A stretch of 64,000 nucleotides of DNA from contig NZ_CP011308.1 of assembly GCF_000987835.1 (NCBI RefSeq), positions 1,984,001-2,048,000 on the forward strand. Direction: 5' to 3'. Below are positions 17,161 to 25,107 of the stretch, one piece after another (the first letter of the stretch is position 1; the number at the start of each line of letters is the position of its first letter). Source of the stretch: Sulfurovum lithotrophicum (GTDB taxonomy: Bacteria; Campylobacterota; Campylobacteria; Campylobacterales; Sulfurovaceae). The notes under the pieces are model-generated. The model was not told where the DNA came from, ran no database searches, and was given only the letters and a program-made list of their open reading frames with translations. Made by a program: the position numbers and the translations under genes.

Positions 17161-17946
17161 TTAATCCAGCGGTACTTCTTCAAATTCCGAAGAGCGTGTG
17201 CCTTCTATCGCTTTATTGCTGCACCCTTTGACGGTATAGACAAAGGATATCTTCGGTTCATCCGTACTGTTCCTGTTGGCTCTATGTAACAATTTGCAGT
17301 GAAAAAGGACTACATCCCCTTTCTGCAGCGGGTAACACACTTTCCCCGTAATGGCCTTCCGGTTCTCTTCACAACTGTCGGAGAAGTAGTCTTTCTCATC
17401 GAATTGTGACGGAGCAAAATCCATTTTATGGCTCCCCGGAATAAATTCAAGCACGCCATTCTCTCCATTCTCTTCATCAAGAGCCAGCCATACACTCACA
17501 AGATTGTCATTTTCAAAGTGCCAGTAGCGGAAATCCTGATGCCATCTGGTCTCGGTAGAGGTATGCGGCATTTTAGTCATAATGGAATTATGATGGGCAA
17601 TGGTAATGGTCGGATTTTCTCCGAGTATCTGCTTCAGAACCGGACGTATCTTTTCATTCTCCATCCAGTGCTTGAATACAATATCGCGGTGATATACCTG
17701 TCTGAGGCGGCGAACCGTCACCTGTCCTTCAAAGAGATGTGCTTTCCCGTCCGAGATAAGCTTACGCTCCTCTTTGGTCTTGCCGACATACTCCAATTCT
17801 GTTTCGATCGGTGGTACTTTATGCTTCAGGTGTGCCAGAGCAATATCTCGTATCGTATCACAGAGCTCATGGTCTGCAAATTGGGGCAATAGCAAAAAGC
17901 CATTTGCTTCAAAATTCTGAAGCACTTCTTCTGTCAATCTCATCAT
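17161..17946 (-). CDS. Phytanoyl-CoA dioxygenase (PhyH) family protein
   Basis: A 261-residue Fe(II)/2-oxoglutarate-type oxygenase. The iron-binding facial triad is visible as WHQDFRYW (His-x-Asp) near residues 138-143 and FHCKLLHRANRN near 215, with the downstream Arg-Asn available for 2-oxoglutarate. FIPGSHKMDF is a family hallmark. The N-terminal segment EEVLQNFEANGFLLLPQF matches the usual PhyH opening. The substrate cannot be read from sequence; family members hydroxylate lipids, amino acids and secondary metabolites. ATG 17946 is immediately followed by a second ATG. It lies between yraN and trxA and does not obviously belong to a pathway here. Confidence 0.85.
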   Translation of the reverse strand: MMRLTEEVLQNFEANGFLLLPQFADHELCDTIRDIALAHLKHKVPPIETELEYVGKTKEERKLISDGKAHLFEGQVTVRRLRQVYHRDIVFKHWMENEKIRPVLKQILGENPTITIAHHNSIMTKMPHTSTETRWHQDFRYWHFENDNLVSVWLALDEENGENGVLEFIPGSHKMDFAPSQFDEKDYFSDSCEENRKAITGKVCYPLQKGDVVLFHCKLLHRANRNSTDEPKISFVYTVKGCSNKAIEGTRSSEFEEVPLD

Positions 17947-17977
17947 TCACTCTTTAAATATTTATTATTTGCAATGA

Positions 17978-18319
17978 TTATAGCGTAACATTCTCAATGA
18001 ATTCAACTTCATCACCACGGATAATGAGTGCATCTACGGAAAAAGAAACATCGATCTTTTTACTTTTCATATAGTAGTGTGCAGAGTTAATCACTTTTCT
18101 GAGCTTGTCAGGCGTCACATTATAGACAGGGTCAAAGTCCGCTTTCCCCGACTTCACTTCAATGAAATGCAGTACCTCATCTTTCTGGGCGATGATGTCG
18201 ATCTCACCTAGTTTTCTGGCGAAGTAATTCCGTTCGATGACAATAAAGCCTTCCTGCTCCAGGAACAGGGTAGCCAGATCCTCACTTTTATCACCAAAAA
18301 TTTTGGGGAGTTCACGCAT
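17978..18319 (-). CDS. yraN: YraN family protein (UPF0102, nuclease fold)
   Basis: A 113-residue protein with the PD-(D/E)xK-like core of the YraN/UPF0102 family: ARKLGEIDIIAQKDEVLHFIEVKSG gives G-E-I-D ... E-V-K, and VTPDKLRKVINSAHYY follows. The function is poorly established. It overlaps the ORF6N gene by 8 bp. In Campylobacterota yraN commonly lies close to trxA and hom; here it has been separated from hom by the island and the region to its right. Confidence 0.85.
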   Translation of the reverse strand: MRELPKIFGDKSEDLATLFLEQEGFIVIERNYFARKLGEIDIIAQKDEVLHFIEVKSGKADFDPVYNVTPDKLRKVINSAHYYMKSKKIDVSFSVDALIIRGDEVEFIENVTL

Positions 18320-18824
18320 CTTTTATAAATCCCATAACTTTTTCATCTGTTCTTTGTGTATCGTTCATAAGAGTATCTAAGATATCAAATACTTTTTTGA
18401 ACTGTTTATCATTTTTACGTTCAAGTTCTATAATTTTTTTACCCAAAGCATTGTAGTGTAAAGTAAATTCTCTGAGTTTCGTAAAGGTACGCATAATCTC
18501 TATACTCACATCTATAGCTACTTGACTTTTAAGTACCGCAGAGAGCATATAAACACCGTTTTCGGTAAAAACAAATGGTAATTTTCGTCTACCTCCATGC
18601 TTTTCCAAACTTGATATCACAAATTGTGATTTCAAGTTTCCATACTCTTCTTCTGTAAGTTGAAACATAAAATCTTCTGGAAATCTTTCTATGTTACGCT
18701 TAACAGCCTGATTTAAAATTCTTGTTTCTATCTGATACAATTCCGCTAAATCTTCATCAAGCATGATCTGCTTTCCACGTAGTGTGTATATTTTATCATG
18801 TATAGGTATAGTGAGTTCATTCAT
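18312..18824 (-). CDS. ORF6N-domain DNA-binding protein
   Basis: A 170-residue protein with an ORF6N (KilA-N-related) domain over about residues 1-90: KIYTLRGKQIMLDEDLAELYQ, ILNQAVKRNIERFPEDFMFQL and RKLPFVFTENGVYMLSAVL. The C-terminus is a lysine-rich helical or coiled region (GKKIIELERKNDKQFKKVF). ORF6N proteins are typical of phages and mobile DNA and are predicted DNA binders. AGGAGTACCC precedes the ATG. It marks the left edge of the accessory island. Whether it regulates the island or is cargo is unknown. Confidence 0.88.
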   Translation of the reverse strand: MNELTIPIHDKIYTLRGKQIMLDEDLAELYQIETRILNQAVKRNIERFPEDFMFQLTEEEYGNLKSQFVISSLEKHGGRRKLPFVFTENGVYMLSAVLKSQVAIDVSIEIMRTFTKLREFTLHYNALGKKIIELERKNDKQFKKVFDILDTLMNDTQRTDEKVMGFIKDA

Positions 18825-19010
18825 GGGTACTCCTGCCAGTTTATATTAGAAGTATAGAGGGAAAAAGAGGAAGGGGTTAAAAATATGTCATATTGTAATA
18901 CTTTTCAAGCATTACAATTATATTTGCAAGTGTAGATTCCCTACGGTCATGACATCTTTTTAATAATCTCTGACTAAGAATTTCATTCTAAACGTCTGAA
19001 ATGAAAAGAG

Positions 19011-19045
19011 AAAACCTTATAAAATTATATATTTTATGAGGTTTT
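19011..19045. repeat. Palindromic repeat at left edge of the island
   Basis: Inverted repeat with arms AAAACCTTATAAAAT (19011-19025) and ATTTTATGAGGTTTT (19031-19045), one mismatch. The same CCTTATAAAA/TTTTATAAGG core recurs twice at the other side of the island (22420-22452 and 22501-22540). The rest of the 18825-19103 gap holds a weaker palindrome (TTGTAAT 18893-18899 with ATTACAA 18911-18917) and the promoter of the next gene (TATACT at 19065-19070). Confidence 0.65.
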
Positions 19046-19103
19046 ATAAATAAGACATTCTTGCTATACTATTAATATTAAAATATCGTACTAAAGGAAT
19101 CAA

Positions 19104-20078
19104 ATGCCTCTCGATCTATCAGAATCTCTTGTAATTGGGATATCTGCAACCGCATTATTCGATCTTTCAAAAGCAGATAGCAATTTTCGTAAAAAAATAA
19201 AAAAAGATCCCGATACAGCTATTGAAAAATATAGAAATTATATGCTCAAGCATGAAAATGATCCACTTGACGATGGTACTGGTATGCCCCTTGTTAAAGC
19301 ATTATTAAATTTGAATAAATATCAAAAAGAAGGTGAACCTCCTATAGTAGAGGTTGTGGTTATGTCAAGAAATAGTCCAGAAACAGGGTATAGAGTTCTG
19401 AATGAAATACGAAGAAGAAAATTGAAGATATCCAGATCGGCTTTTACTGCAGGGGAATCAAATGTAGATTACTTGGATGCCTTTTATGTAGATTTATTTT
19501 TAACAACAAGTGAAAAGGATGCACAAAGGGTTATTGATAGTAATGTATGTGCCTCTGCAATTGTAAAAGCTCCACCAAAAATAAATAAGCATCTAGCAGA
19601 GGATCAAGTTCGTTTTGCATTTGATGCAGATGCAGTAATTTTTAGTGAAGATAGTGAAATAGTAAATCAGACTAAGGGGTTGCCTGCTTTCCATGAGAAT
19701 GAGGATAAGTCACAAGATATACCTCTGAGAAAAGGACCACATGCTAAACTTTTAATGAAGTTGGCAAAAGTTCAAGAGCGATTACCTGGAAGAATAGAGT
19801 TTTCCCCTATTAAAATCGCTATCATGACAGCACGGAATAGTCCTGCCGAAATGAGAGTTATCAAAACACTTAGAAGCTGGAATGTATATGTTGATGAAGC
19901 ATTTTTTCTAGGAGGTTTGCAAAAAAGCCGTTTTTTAAAAGCATTTAAACCCCACATATTTTTCGATGATCAAGACTCTCATTTGGATCCTGCAGCAGGA
20001 GATGTACCATCTGCTAAAGTCCTATACCCAAGTGGTTCACCACTTACGAAAATGATTAAGAAAAAGAAAAAACATTAA
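19104..20078 (+). CDS. Cytosolic 5'-nucleotidase family protein (NT5C1-like)
   Basis: A 324-residue HAD-related protein resembling the 5'-nucleotidase family PF06189 that dephosphorylates nucleoside monophosphates. Visible are VVVMSRNSPETGYRVLNEI near residue 87, the presumed nucleophile motif FDADAVIFSEDSE (Asp-x-Asp) near 176, the lysine region GPHAKLLMKLA, a second IMTARNSPAEMRV segment and FKPHIFFDDQDSH. The catalytic residues look intact. The C-terminus is poly-Lys. AAAGGAATCAA precedes the ATG. It is divergently placed beside the 2-deoxyribosyltransferase and SIR2-kinase genes and is A/T-rich like them. Nucleotide turnover in the same system is inferred from this context. Confidence 0.8.
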   Translation: MPLDLSESLVIGISATALFDLSKADSNFRKKIKKDPDTAIEKYRNYMLKHENDPLDDGTGMPLVKALLNLNKYQKEGEPPIVEVVVMSRNSPETGYRVLNEIRRRKLKISRSAFTAGESNVDYLDAFYVDLFLTTSEKDAQRVIDSNVCASAIVKAPPKINKHLAEDQVRFAFDADAVIFSEDSEIVNQTKGLPAFHENEDKSQDIPLRKGPHAKLLMKLAKVQERLPGRIEFSPIKIAIMTARNSPAEMRVIKTLRSWNVYVDEAFFLGGLQKSRFLKAFKPHIFFDDQDSHLDPAAGDVPSAKVLYPSGSPLTKMIKKKKKH

Positions 20079-20139
20079 CAATTTTTCTTGAACTGAACCC
20101 TAAATTCATAATAGTTTTGTCACAGCTTTAAATTGGTAG

Positions 20140-20568
20140 CTAGGCTAGACCTTCCAGCCAATGTACAACATCTTCTGCATTGTCAAAAATTTTATCTAAT
20201 GACATACTAATCATAGGATTATTCCCTGATGGTAGTTGCCTTCTTATATCAGTTTGTATCCCTATACATTTTTTATCTAAAGCATACATGTATCCAATTT
20301 CAAATGCAACACCTTCATCAATATGGGCACCATCTAAAATGGCGAGCAATATATCACAATTTTCCATAGCTGCAATATCTGCAGAAAAAATCTTTCTTTC
20401 CGCAATACTTAATGCTACTCCTTGATCAAGTAAGTTTTTAAGTAATAGTCCATCTTCTTGAGGTAAATAAACTTCATAACGAGAGGTCAATAAATTTTTT
20501 ATAGACTTATTGTATATTCTTTCCTGCTCATTAAATAATGGTGCTGCTAAATATATTTTTTTTTTCAT
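20140..20568 (-). CDS. Nucleoside 2-deoxyribosyltransferase-like protein
   Basis: A 142-residue protein of the nucleoside 2-deoxyribosyltransferase fold, which cleaves or swaps the N-glycosidic bond of (deoxy)nucleosides or nucleotides. Key segments are KIYLAAPLFNEQER, DIAAMENCDILLAILDG (D72, D79), EGVAFEIGYMYAL with E90 as likely nucleophile, and a C-terminal hydrophobic end. Its start overlaps the stop of the SIR2-kinase gene as ATGA, so the two are translationally coupled and probably act together. In bacterial conflict systems such domains have been predicted to act as nucleotide-processing effectors. A salvage role is the alternative. Confidence 0.85.
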   Translation of the reverse strand: MKKKIYLAAPLFNEQERIYNKSIKNLLTSRYEVYLPQEDGLLLKNLLDQGVALSIAERKIFSADIAAMENCDILLAILDGAHIDEGVAFEIGYMYALDKKCIGIQTDIRRQLPSGNNPMISMSLDKIFDNAEDVVHWLEGLA

Positions 20569-22166
20569 AAACTAATCCCGTCTTTTGCTAATTTTTCTAA
20601 GTTATTATGAAGATTTTTTTCATTGTAGTCATCGCAGAAAAGTACTTTAGCTGTATTTTTAATTGTGTCATGTAGAGAGCTTCGGCTATTTACTATACAT
20701 GTTGAGTAATTCTCTGCGTAGAGTTTTTTAGTTTTTATATTCAACTCACTCAAAAATTCTTCTGTCCATGAAGCTTTTCTTTTTGCAAGCAATCTGCCTT
20801 TTTGTTCTTTTACATCACTCTCTAAGAAAACAACATTACCAGGAACTACCATTAGTCCTTCTCCATTGCTAATCCCCTTCAACATACTTTCTGCTCGTTT
20901 CTTTTCTTCCTCCTTATCGGTGGTAAAACTAATGGGGTCTAAAGGGCTCCTGTCTACCAAGAAGAAACCTTCCTTTTGCTCAGTTAACCATTTATTTTTT
21001 TTGCAAAATTGTCCGTTAATCCATTCTTCAACCTGTTTCTTTTCCTCTATATCTAAATCACTAAATGGTTTTACTAGCTCTGGTGGTCGTTTATCTATCC
21101 ATTCCTCTAAAATATGAAAACTACCAAAATGTGATAGTATAGAAGACTTTCCAACAGCAACAGAGCCTACAAAATAATTTATAAACTTAACAGGTATCCC
21201 TAATTCTCTGGCAAATGATTGGAATTCTTCTGATTCTTGTGTAATTAGTTTAGCAAATTTACTAATTCCACTATCGTTAAAAAACAATGTAACTAAGTTA
21301 TATGTAGTGAAATTAGAATTGAATATTGCTTCCTTCTCCTCATTACTTAAATCTTCATTTGTATATCGTATGTAATAATGATAATTACCCGGTGACAAAA
21401 TAGCACTTTGCCGTAATAAATGTTTGAGCGTTGCATCCTCTAGTGATAAGCCAACTAATATACAAGTTTTCTTAGTAAATTGATTTAAAATCATATTGGA
21501 TTTCCCTGACATGCTATCTAGTAATTGGTCAGAGAATGATTCGTCTGAAAATATTAATTCTTCACTTTGTTGGCTATTTTCATCTTCTGGCAAAAAACCA
21601 TTAGGATGGTATATGACAGGAGAGTCTATCTTGTATTGACTATGGGATTCCCATAAGACTTGATATGGTTTCTGCATGTCTCCTTGATGATGCTCGGAAA
21701 GTATAAACTCTAACGTATCATCAAAATTATAATTTATCGTTATTTCTGAGTTTTGAATCATAGGAATAAAATCATTAAGATAAGGATGTGAAGCTATCTT
21801 ATCTTTTCTACTTTCAAGAGCATCACGATATAGAGACAAATAAATAATACCTCGCCAATCCGACAGTAATCTTTTTTTTATAAAATATTCATCTTCTCCC
21901 TCAAATTCCTTTATTCTTTTTAGTTTAAAATGCTGGAATAATATATCTGTTATACTTGATTGGGGAACGGATTCTTTTAGAGATTCATATAGTGTTATAC
22001 CATCAACCATGGGATGTTCTGCAATATCTTTAATAAGCTTTACCCATGATGGAAAACCTAAATTCATAGAGGCTCCTGCCCCGAACACAAGCCCAAGATT
22101 TTTATTCTTAAACTGTTGTCTTAAGTGAACAATCGCTTTATTATTTTCTTTTAATATATGTTCCAT
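20565..22166 (-). CDS. SIR2-like domain fused to a P-loop nucleoside/nucleotide kinase-like domain
   Basis: A 533-residue two-domain protein. Residues about 24-300 form a SIR2-like domain: LGLVFGAGASMNLGFPSW (NAD loop, 25-41), ITINYNFDDTLE (N147), VIYHPNG (H187) and ILVGLSLEDATL (236-247). The N-to-H spacing of 40 matches that known for SIR2 NADases of phage-defence proteins. Residues about 328-533 are a P-loop kinase-like domain: Walker A GSVAVGKSS (334-342), FFLVDRSPLDP (DRS motif, 401-411) and a lysine/arginine lid LLAKRKASW, reminiscent of thymidylate or deoxynucleoside kinases. The catalytic residues of both domains look present. The A/T-rich coding and the coupling to a deoxyribosyltransferase gene suggest horizontal origin and a nucleotide/NAD-based immune role; this is inference. 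Confidence 0.85.
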   Translation of the reverse strand: MEHILKENNKAIVHLRQQFKNKNLGLVFGAGASMNLGFPSWVKLIKDIAEHPMVDGITLYESLKESVPQSSITDILFQHFKLKRIKEFEGEDEYFIKKRLLSDWRGIIYLSLYRDALESRKDKIASHPYLNDFIPMIQNSEITINYNFDDTLEFILSEHHQGDMQKPYQVLWESHSQYKIDSPVIYHPNGFLPEDENSQQSEELIFSDESFSDQLLDSMSGKSNMILNQFTKKTCILVGLSLEDATLKHLLRQSAILSPGNYHYYIRYTNEDLSNEEKEAIFNSNFTTYNLVTLFFNDSGISKFAKLITQESEEFQSFARELGIPVKFINYFVGSVAVGKSSILSHFGSFHILEEWIDKRPPELVKPFSDLDIEEKKQVEEWINGQFCKKNKWLTEQKEGFFLVDRSPLDPISFTTDKEEEKKRAESMLKGISNGEGLMVVPGNVVFLESDVKEQKGRLLAKRKASWTEEFLSELNIKTKKLYAENYSTCIVNSRSSLHDTIKNTAKVLFCDDYNEKNLHNNLEKLAKDGISL

Positions 22167-22237
22167 AATTCTTTGAATCCTTTTATCTTTAGGGAAAGAC
22201 TATACTAAGTATTTTCTTTTGATCACTTATTCTGATA

Positions 22238-22369
22238 TTAGACTGTATCCATTGCATAAAAAGTGAGCCACTTCATAAATCCATCTACGATATGTATAGT
22301 TTGTGTATAAAGCTCTATCAATTCTTCTGGGAGTTTAATTTTATTTTCCTGTTCTGATGGGCGTACAAA
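22238..22369 (-). pseudogene. Possible remnant of a degraded gene upstream of the SIR2-kinase gene
   Basis: A 43-codon open stretch without a start codon, ending at 22238, reads FVRPSEQENKIKLPEELIEL followed by an aromatic, helix-like segment. The composition is protein-like rather than random. It is preceded by an in-frame stop. It may be the tail of a lost island gene. Weak evidence; it could be chance. Confidence 0.25.
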
Positions 22370-22419
22370 TTATCATTCAGTATGATATCAGCAAATTACA
22401 TAGGACATAATGAAAAATA

Positions 22420-22540
22420 AAAACCTCATAATCTAACATATTTTATAAGGTTATCCGCTGTAGCGACATTTGCGAGTCATAAACATATACCCTTCTATAA
22501 AAAACCTTATAAAATGTTCTATATAGGAGGTTTTATAAGG
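22420..22540. repeat. Two copies of the island-edge palindromic repeat
   Basis: 22420-22452 carries CCTCATAA ... TTTTATAAGG, and 22501-22540 carries CCTTATAAAA (22505-22514) with TTTTATAAGG (22531-22540). Both are related to the single copy at 19011-19045. Together with the remnant ORF and the SIR2-kinase promoter (TATAGT near 22199-22204, minus strand) they fill the 396-bp gap 22167-22562; nothing else was recognised there. Confidence 0.65.
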
Positions 22541-22555
22541 TCACAAACTGTGACC
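22539..22555 (-). terminator. Hairpin after the formate dehydrogenase gene
   Basis: GGTCACA-AAC-TGTGACC, a 7-bp stem eight bases after the stop codon of the formate dehydrogenase gene. It is followed in the transcript by an A/U-rich stretch, so it is a plausible but weak terminator. Confidence 0.5.
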
Positions 22556-22562
22556 TTTCAGA

Positions 22563-24674
22563 TTATCCGCAAGCGATCTCATCCCCTACAGGGATCACAT
22601 CCACCTTAACCGATTTGAATCTTGCTGTCATAATAAGCTCATCACACTCATCCCCAAAAAGCGCATTGATACGGCTTTTGGCATGGTGAAAGGTGCAGAA
22701 AAGTGTCTTTGCCTTTACCTTTTCGGTATATTTTACCGTCAGTGCCTCACTTTCTCCATATTCGCTTTTGAGGATCACTTTATCTCCGAACCTCTCCTCA
22801 TCTTCAAGTGATGCGAGCAGCACATCCTCATCATACTTAGTGTCGAGCTTGGAGCTTCTTTTGGTCTGGGCGGCATTGTTGTAGTGTGCCAGTGTACGGC
22901 CCGTTGTCAGGTAATACCCTTCAAGAGAGTCATTATAAAATCTCTTTTCCATGATCTCCTGGACCATGCCCCTTGGTTCATACTGCTTGTAGACATACTT
23001 TCCAAGTCCGTCATCCGTACGGAAATCAAGCAGATGAAGTACGGGGGTATCCTCATGGTAGATCGGCCACTGCATCCCTCTTTTTCTGTGACGTGCCAGC
23101 CTGTAGTAGTCTGCACCGCTGAATCTGCGTGGTGCCACTTCCCTTACCTCGTTCCAGACATCTTCGGATGTTTTGAAGTTGAAGTTCTCTCTGTCCCCAA
23201 GTTTCTGTGCCATTTGTGTAAGCACTTCCCAGTCATCAGGAAGATCAGATTTAACCAGTGGCTGTGAGAGGTGCAGACGGCGCATTGCATTGACATAGAC
23301 ACCTGTCTTCTCGTAGGCCGAACGCACACCGATGACCATGTCGGCACGCTGGGCAATATCGTTCATGAAAAGCTCCTGTACCATCAGGAACTCAAGCTCT
23401 CCGATCGCCTTTTCGGTCTTGTTGACATTGGGGTGGATATGGGTGATATCCTCTCCCATGTTGAGCAGCCCCTTAATACGTCCTTCTATCATCGCATCCA
23501 CAAGCTGCGGTGTCATCAGTCCTTCTACTTTTGGCTTCTGATAATCCGGTGCAAAGTATGGCAGACATCCCATATCGCAGGCACCCTGTACATTATTCTG
23601 TCCACGAAGCGGCATAAGTCCTGCACCGGTCTTTCCCACATTTCCCGTCATCAGCGCCAGGTGGGTGATCGCCATAACAGCATAGGAACCGTCCAGATGC
23701 TCGGTGATACCCAGACCCCAGAAAATCATCGATTTTTTGACCGCATACTCTCTTGCGATATTGGGGATCGTTTTTGCAAGATACTCATACCCTTCGACCT
23801 CTTTAAAGAAAGAGGGATCGGCATACGGATCATTCAGTATCTTCTCTTTGAATTCCTCAAAACCTTTGGTGCGGTTATTGATGAAACTTTCGTCGTACAG
23901 CTCTTCATCGATGATCACATAAGCCATCATATTGAGTATAAGAAGATTCGCTTCATAAGGAATGACGCAGTTGTGTTTGGCCAAGCGTGCCAATTTTGTT
24001 TCACGCACATCAATGACAGCCAGATTATTGTGTTTTTTTGCCATATCGACAATACGGTTCGCGATGATCGGATGTGCTTCCATCGTGTTGGAACCGATCA
24101 CGATCATATATTCACACTCATAGATATCGTTGTAAGGATTGGTCGCAGCCCCCTCCCCTATGGTTGCCCTCATCCCTTTGAGGCTTGGAGAATGACAGAC
24201 TCTCGCACAGTTGTCCACATGCGGAGAGTCCATGGTCTCACGACAGAACTTCTGGAAGGCATAAGCAGATTCACATGATGTTCTCGCACCTCCTATAGCA
24301 CAGAAACTGTCACTGCCGTACTTCTCTTTGATCTCAGAAAGTTTCATGGCAGCGATCGTGGTTGCCGTATCCAGATCGCAGGTCATATAATTGGTATCGA
24401 ATTCGGAAAGTTTTGAAGAAAACTGCTTCTGGATATGAGGATTTTTTTCCAAAAAAGTCTTTTTGATACGCGGTTCACGTATCCGGTCCTTTGCATCGAC
24501 AAAGTCATACCCGTACTTGCCTTTAATACAGAGTTTTCCTTCAGAAACCACCCCATCCTTCTGTGCAAATATCTTGACGATCTTGTTGTTCTCCACCACA
24601 CCGGTAATGTCGCACCCGACACCACAATAGGTACAGACACTCTCTATCTCTTCCCGTTCATATTTCTTTGTCAT
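22563..24674 (-). CDS. Molybdopterin-dependent formate dehydrogenase catalytic subunit, cytoplasmic type
   Basis: A 703-residue molybdopterin oxidoreductase. The N-terminal [4Fe-4S] site uses C14, C17, C21 and C49 (CTYCGVGC ... KLCIKGK). The Mo ligand is probably C160 in NCARVCHSPSLKGM, with the adjacent catalytic His161 found in formate dehydrogenases; there is no selenocysteine codon here. MTGNVGKTGAGLMPLRGQNNVQG and a C-terminal molydopterin-binding domain (YYLTTGRTLAHYNNAAQT) follow. No Tat signal is present, so it acts in the cytoplasm. No beta, gamma or electron-transfer subunit gene lies beside it. It could be a stand-alone enzyme using ferredoxin or a distant partner. The formate assignment is likely; another cytoplasmic oxidoreductase of the group is possible. 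Confidence 0.85.
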   Translation of the reverse strand: MTKKYEREEIESVCTYCGVGCDITGVVENNKIVKIFAQKDGVVSEGKLCIKGKYGYDFVDAKDRIREPRIKKTFLEKNPHIQKQFSSKLSEFDTNYMTCDLDTATTIAAMKLSEIKEKYGSDSFCAIGGARTSCESAYAFQKFCRETMDSPHVDNCARVCHSPSLKGMRATIGEGAATNPYNDIYECEYMIVIGSNTMEAHPIIANRIVDMAKKHNNLAVIDVRETKLARLAKHNCVIPYEANLLILNMMAYVIIDEELYDESFINNRTKGFEEFKEKILNDPYADPSFFKEVEGYEYLAKTIPNIAREYAVKKSMIFWGLGITEHLDGSYAVMAITHLALMTGNVGKTGAGLMPLRGQNNVQGACDMGCLPYFAPDYQKPKVEGLMTPQLVDAMIEGRIKGLLNMGEDITHIHPNVNKTEKAIGELEFLMVQELFMNDIAQRADMVIGVRSAYEKTGVYVNAMRRLHLSQPLVKSDLPDDWEVLTQMAQKLGDRENFNFKTSEDVWNEVREVAPRRFSGADYYRLARHRKRGMQWPIYHEDTPVLHLLDFRTDDGLGKYVYKQYEPRGMVQEIMEKRFYNDSLEGYYLTTGRTLAHYNNAAQTKRSSKLDTKYDEDVLLASLEDEERFGDKVILKSEYGESEALTVKYTEKVKAKTLFCTFHHAKSRINALFGDECDELIMTARFKSVKVDVIPVGDEIACG

Positions 24675-24805
24675 CGTACGCCTTTACAGTCAAAATGCTT
24701 CTTTTTTAATAAATAAGATTAAATTTATCCTATTTAGACTTAAATTAACGTTTATTTAAGCCCTTTGGGTTATTGTTGGGAACTATTATATCAAAAAGGA
24801 TAAAC

Positions 24806-25051
24806 ATGTTTACAATTACTGTAGAAAAAGAGTGTGGATGTTTCCAAAAAAGCGATTTCACGAACAATATATCGTTCGACAATAAAGACGATGCCCTCAT
24901 AGAAGCCATGGACATGGTAAAGCATATGAATGAAGAATTTTGCAACAAACACAACTTCAGACTCGAAGAGGACGGACAGCATTTCGATATCTTCGTAGCA
25001 GACACACCAAAAGCCCACTCAGGATGCTGCGGCGGGGGACACTGTGGCTAA
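24806..25051 (+). CDS. 81-residue protein with Cys/His-rich C-terminus
   Basis: Encodes a small soluble protein. The N-terminal half is beta-strand-like (MFTITVEKECGCFQKSDF) and an amphipathic helix with histidine follows (ALIEAMDMVKHMNEEFCNKH). The protein ends in SGCCGGGHCG, which looks like a metal-binding tail. AAAAGGA lies just before ATG 24806. It is divergent from the formate dehydrogenase gene, sharing the 24675-24805 intergenic region. No named family recognised. A metal or cofactor handling role beside a molybdoenzyme is possible but unproven. Confidence 0.7.
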   Translation: MFTITVEKECGCFQKSDFTNNISFDNKDDALIEAMDMVKHMNEEFCNKHNFRLEEDGQHFDIFVADTPKAHSGCCGGGHCG

Positions 25052-25085
25052 TCAGCCGTTCAACTGATTTGGAGTGCAGAAAAAT

Positions 25086-25107
25086 GGTGCGCAATTGCGC
25101 ACCCTAC
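25086..25107. repeat. REP-like palindrome touching the yajQ stop codon
   Basis: GGTGCGCAATTGCGCACC at 25086-25103 is a perfect palindrome followed by CTAC. On the minus strand the unit reads GTAGGGTGCGCAATTG..., and its TAG is the stop codon of yajQ. It belongs to the GTAGG-type palindromes seen at 12631-12701 and 13402-13431. Confidence 0.7.

Noticed and set aside
23271-24278. A 335-codon plus-strand frame
   Set aside because: Antisense to the formate dehydrogenase gene; no domain, no ribosome site, shadow composition.
22563-24674. Selenocysteine-type formate dehydrogenase
   Set aside because: The Mo-ligand position is encoded as Cys (RVCHSPS) and the frame has no internal TGA.
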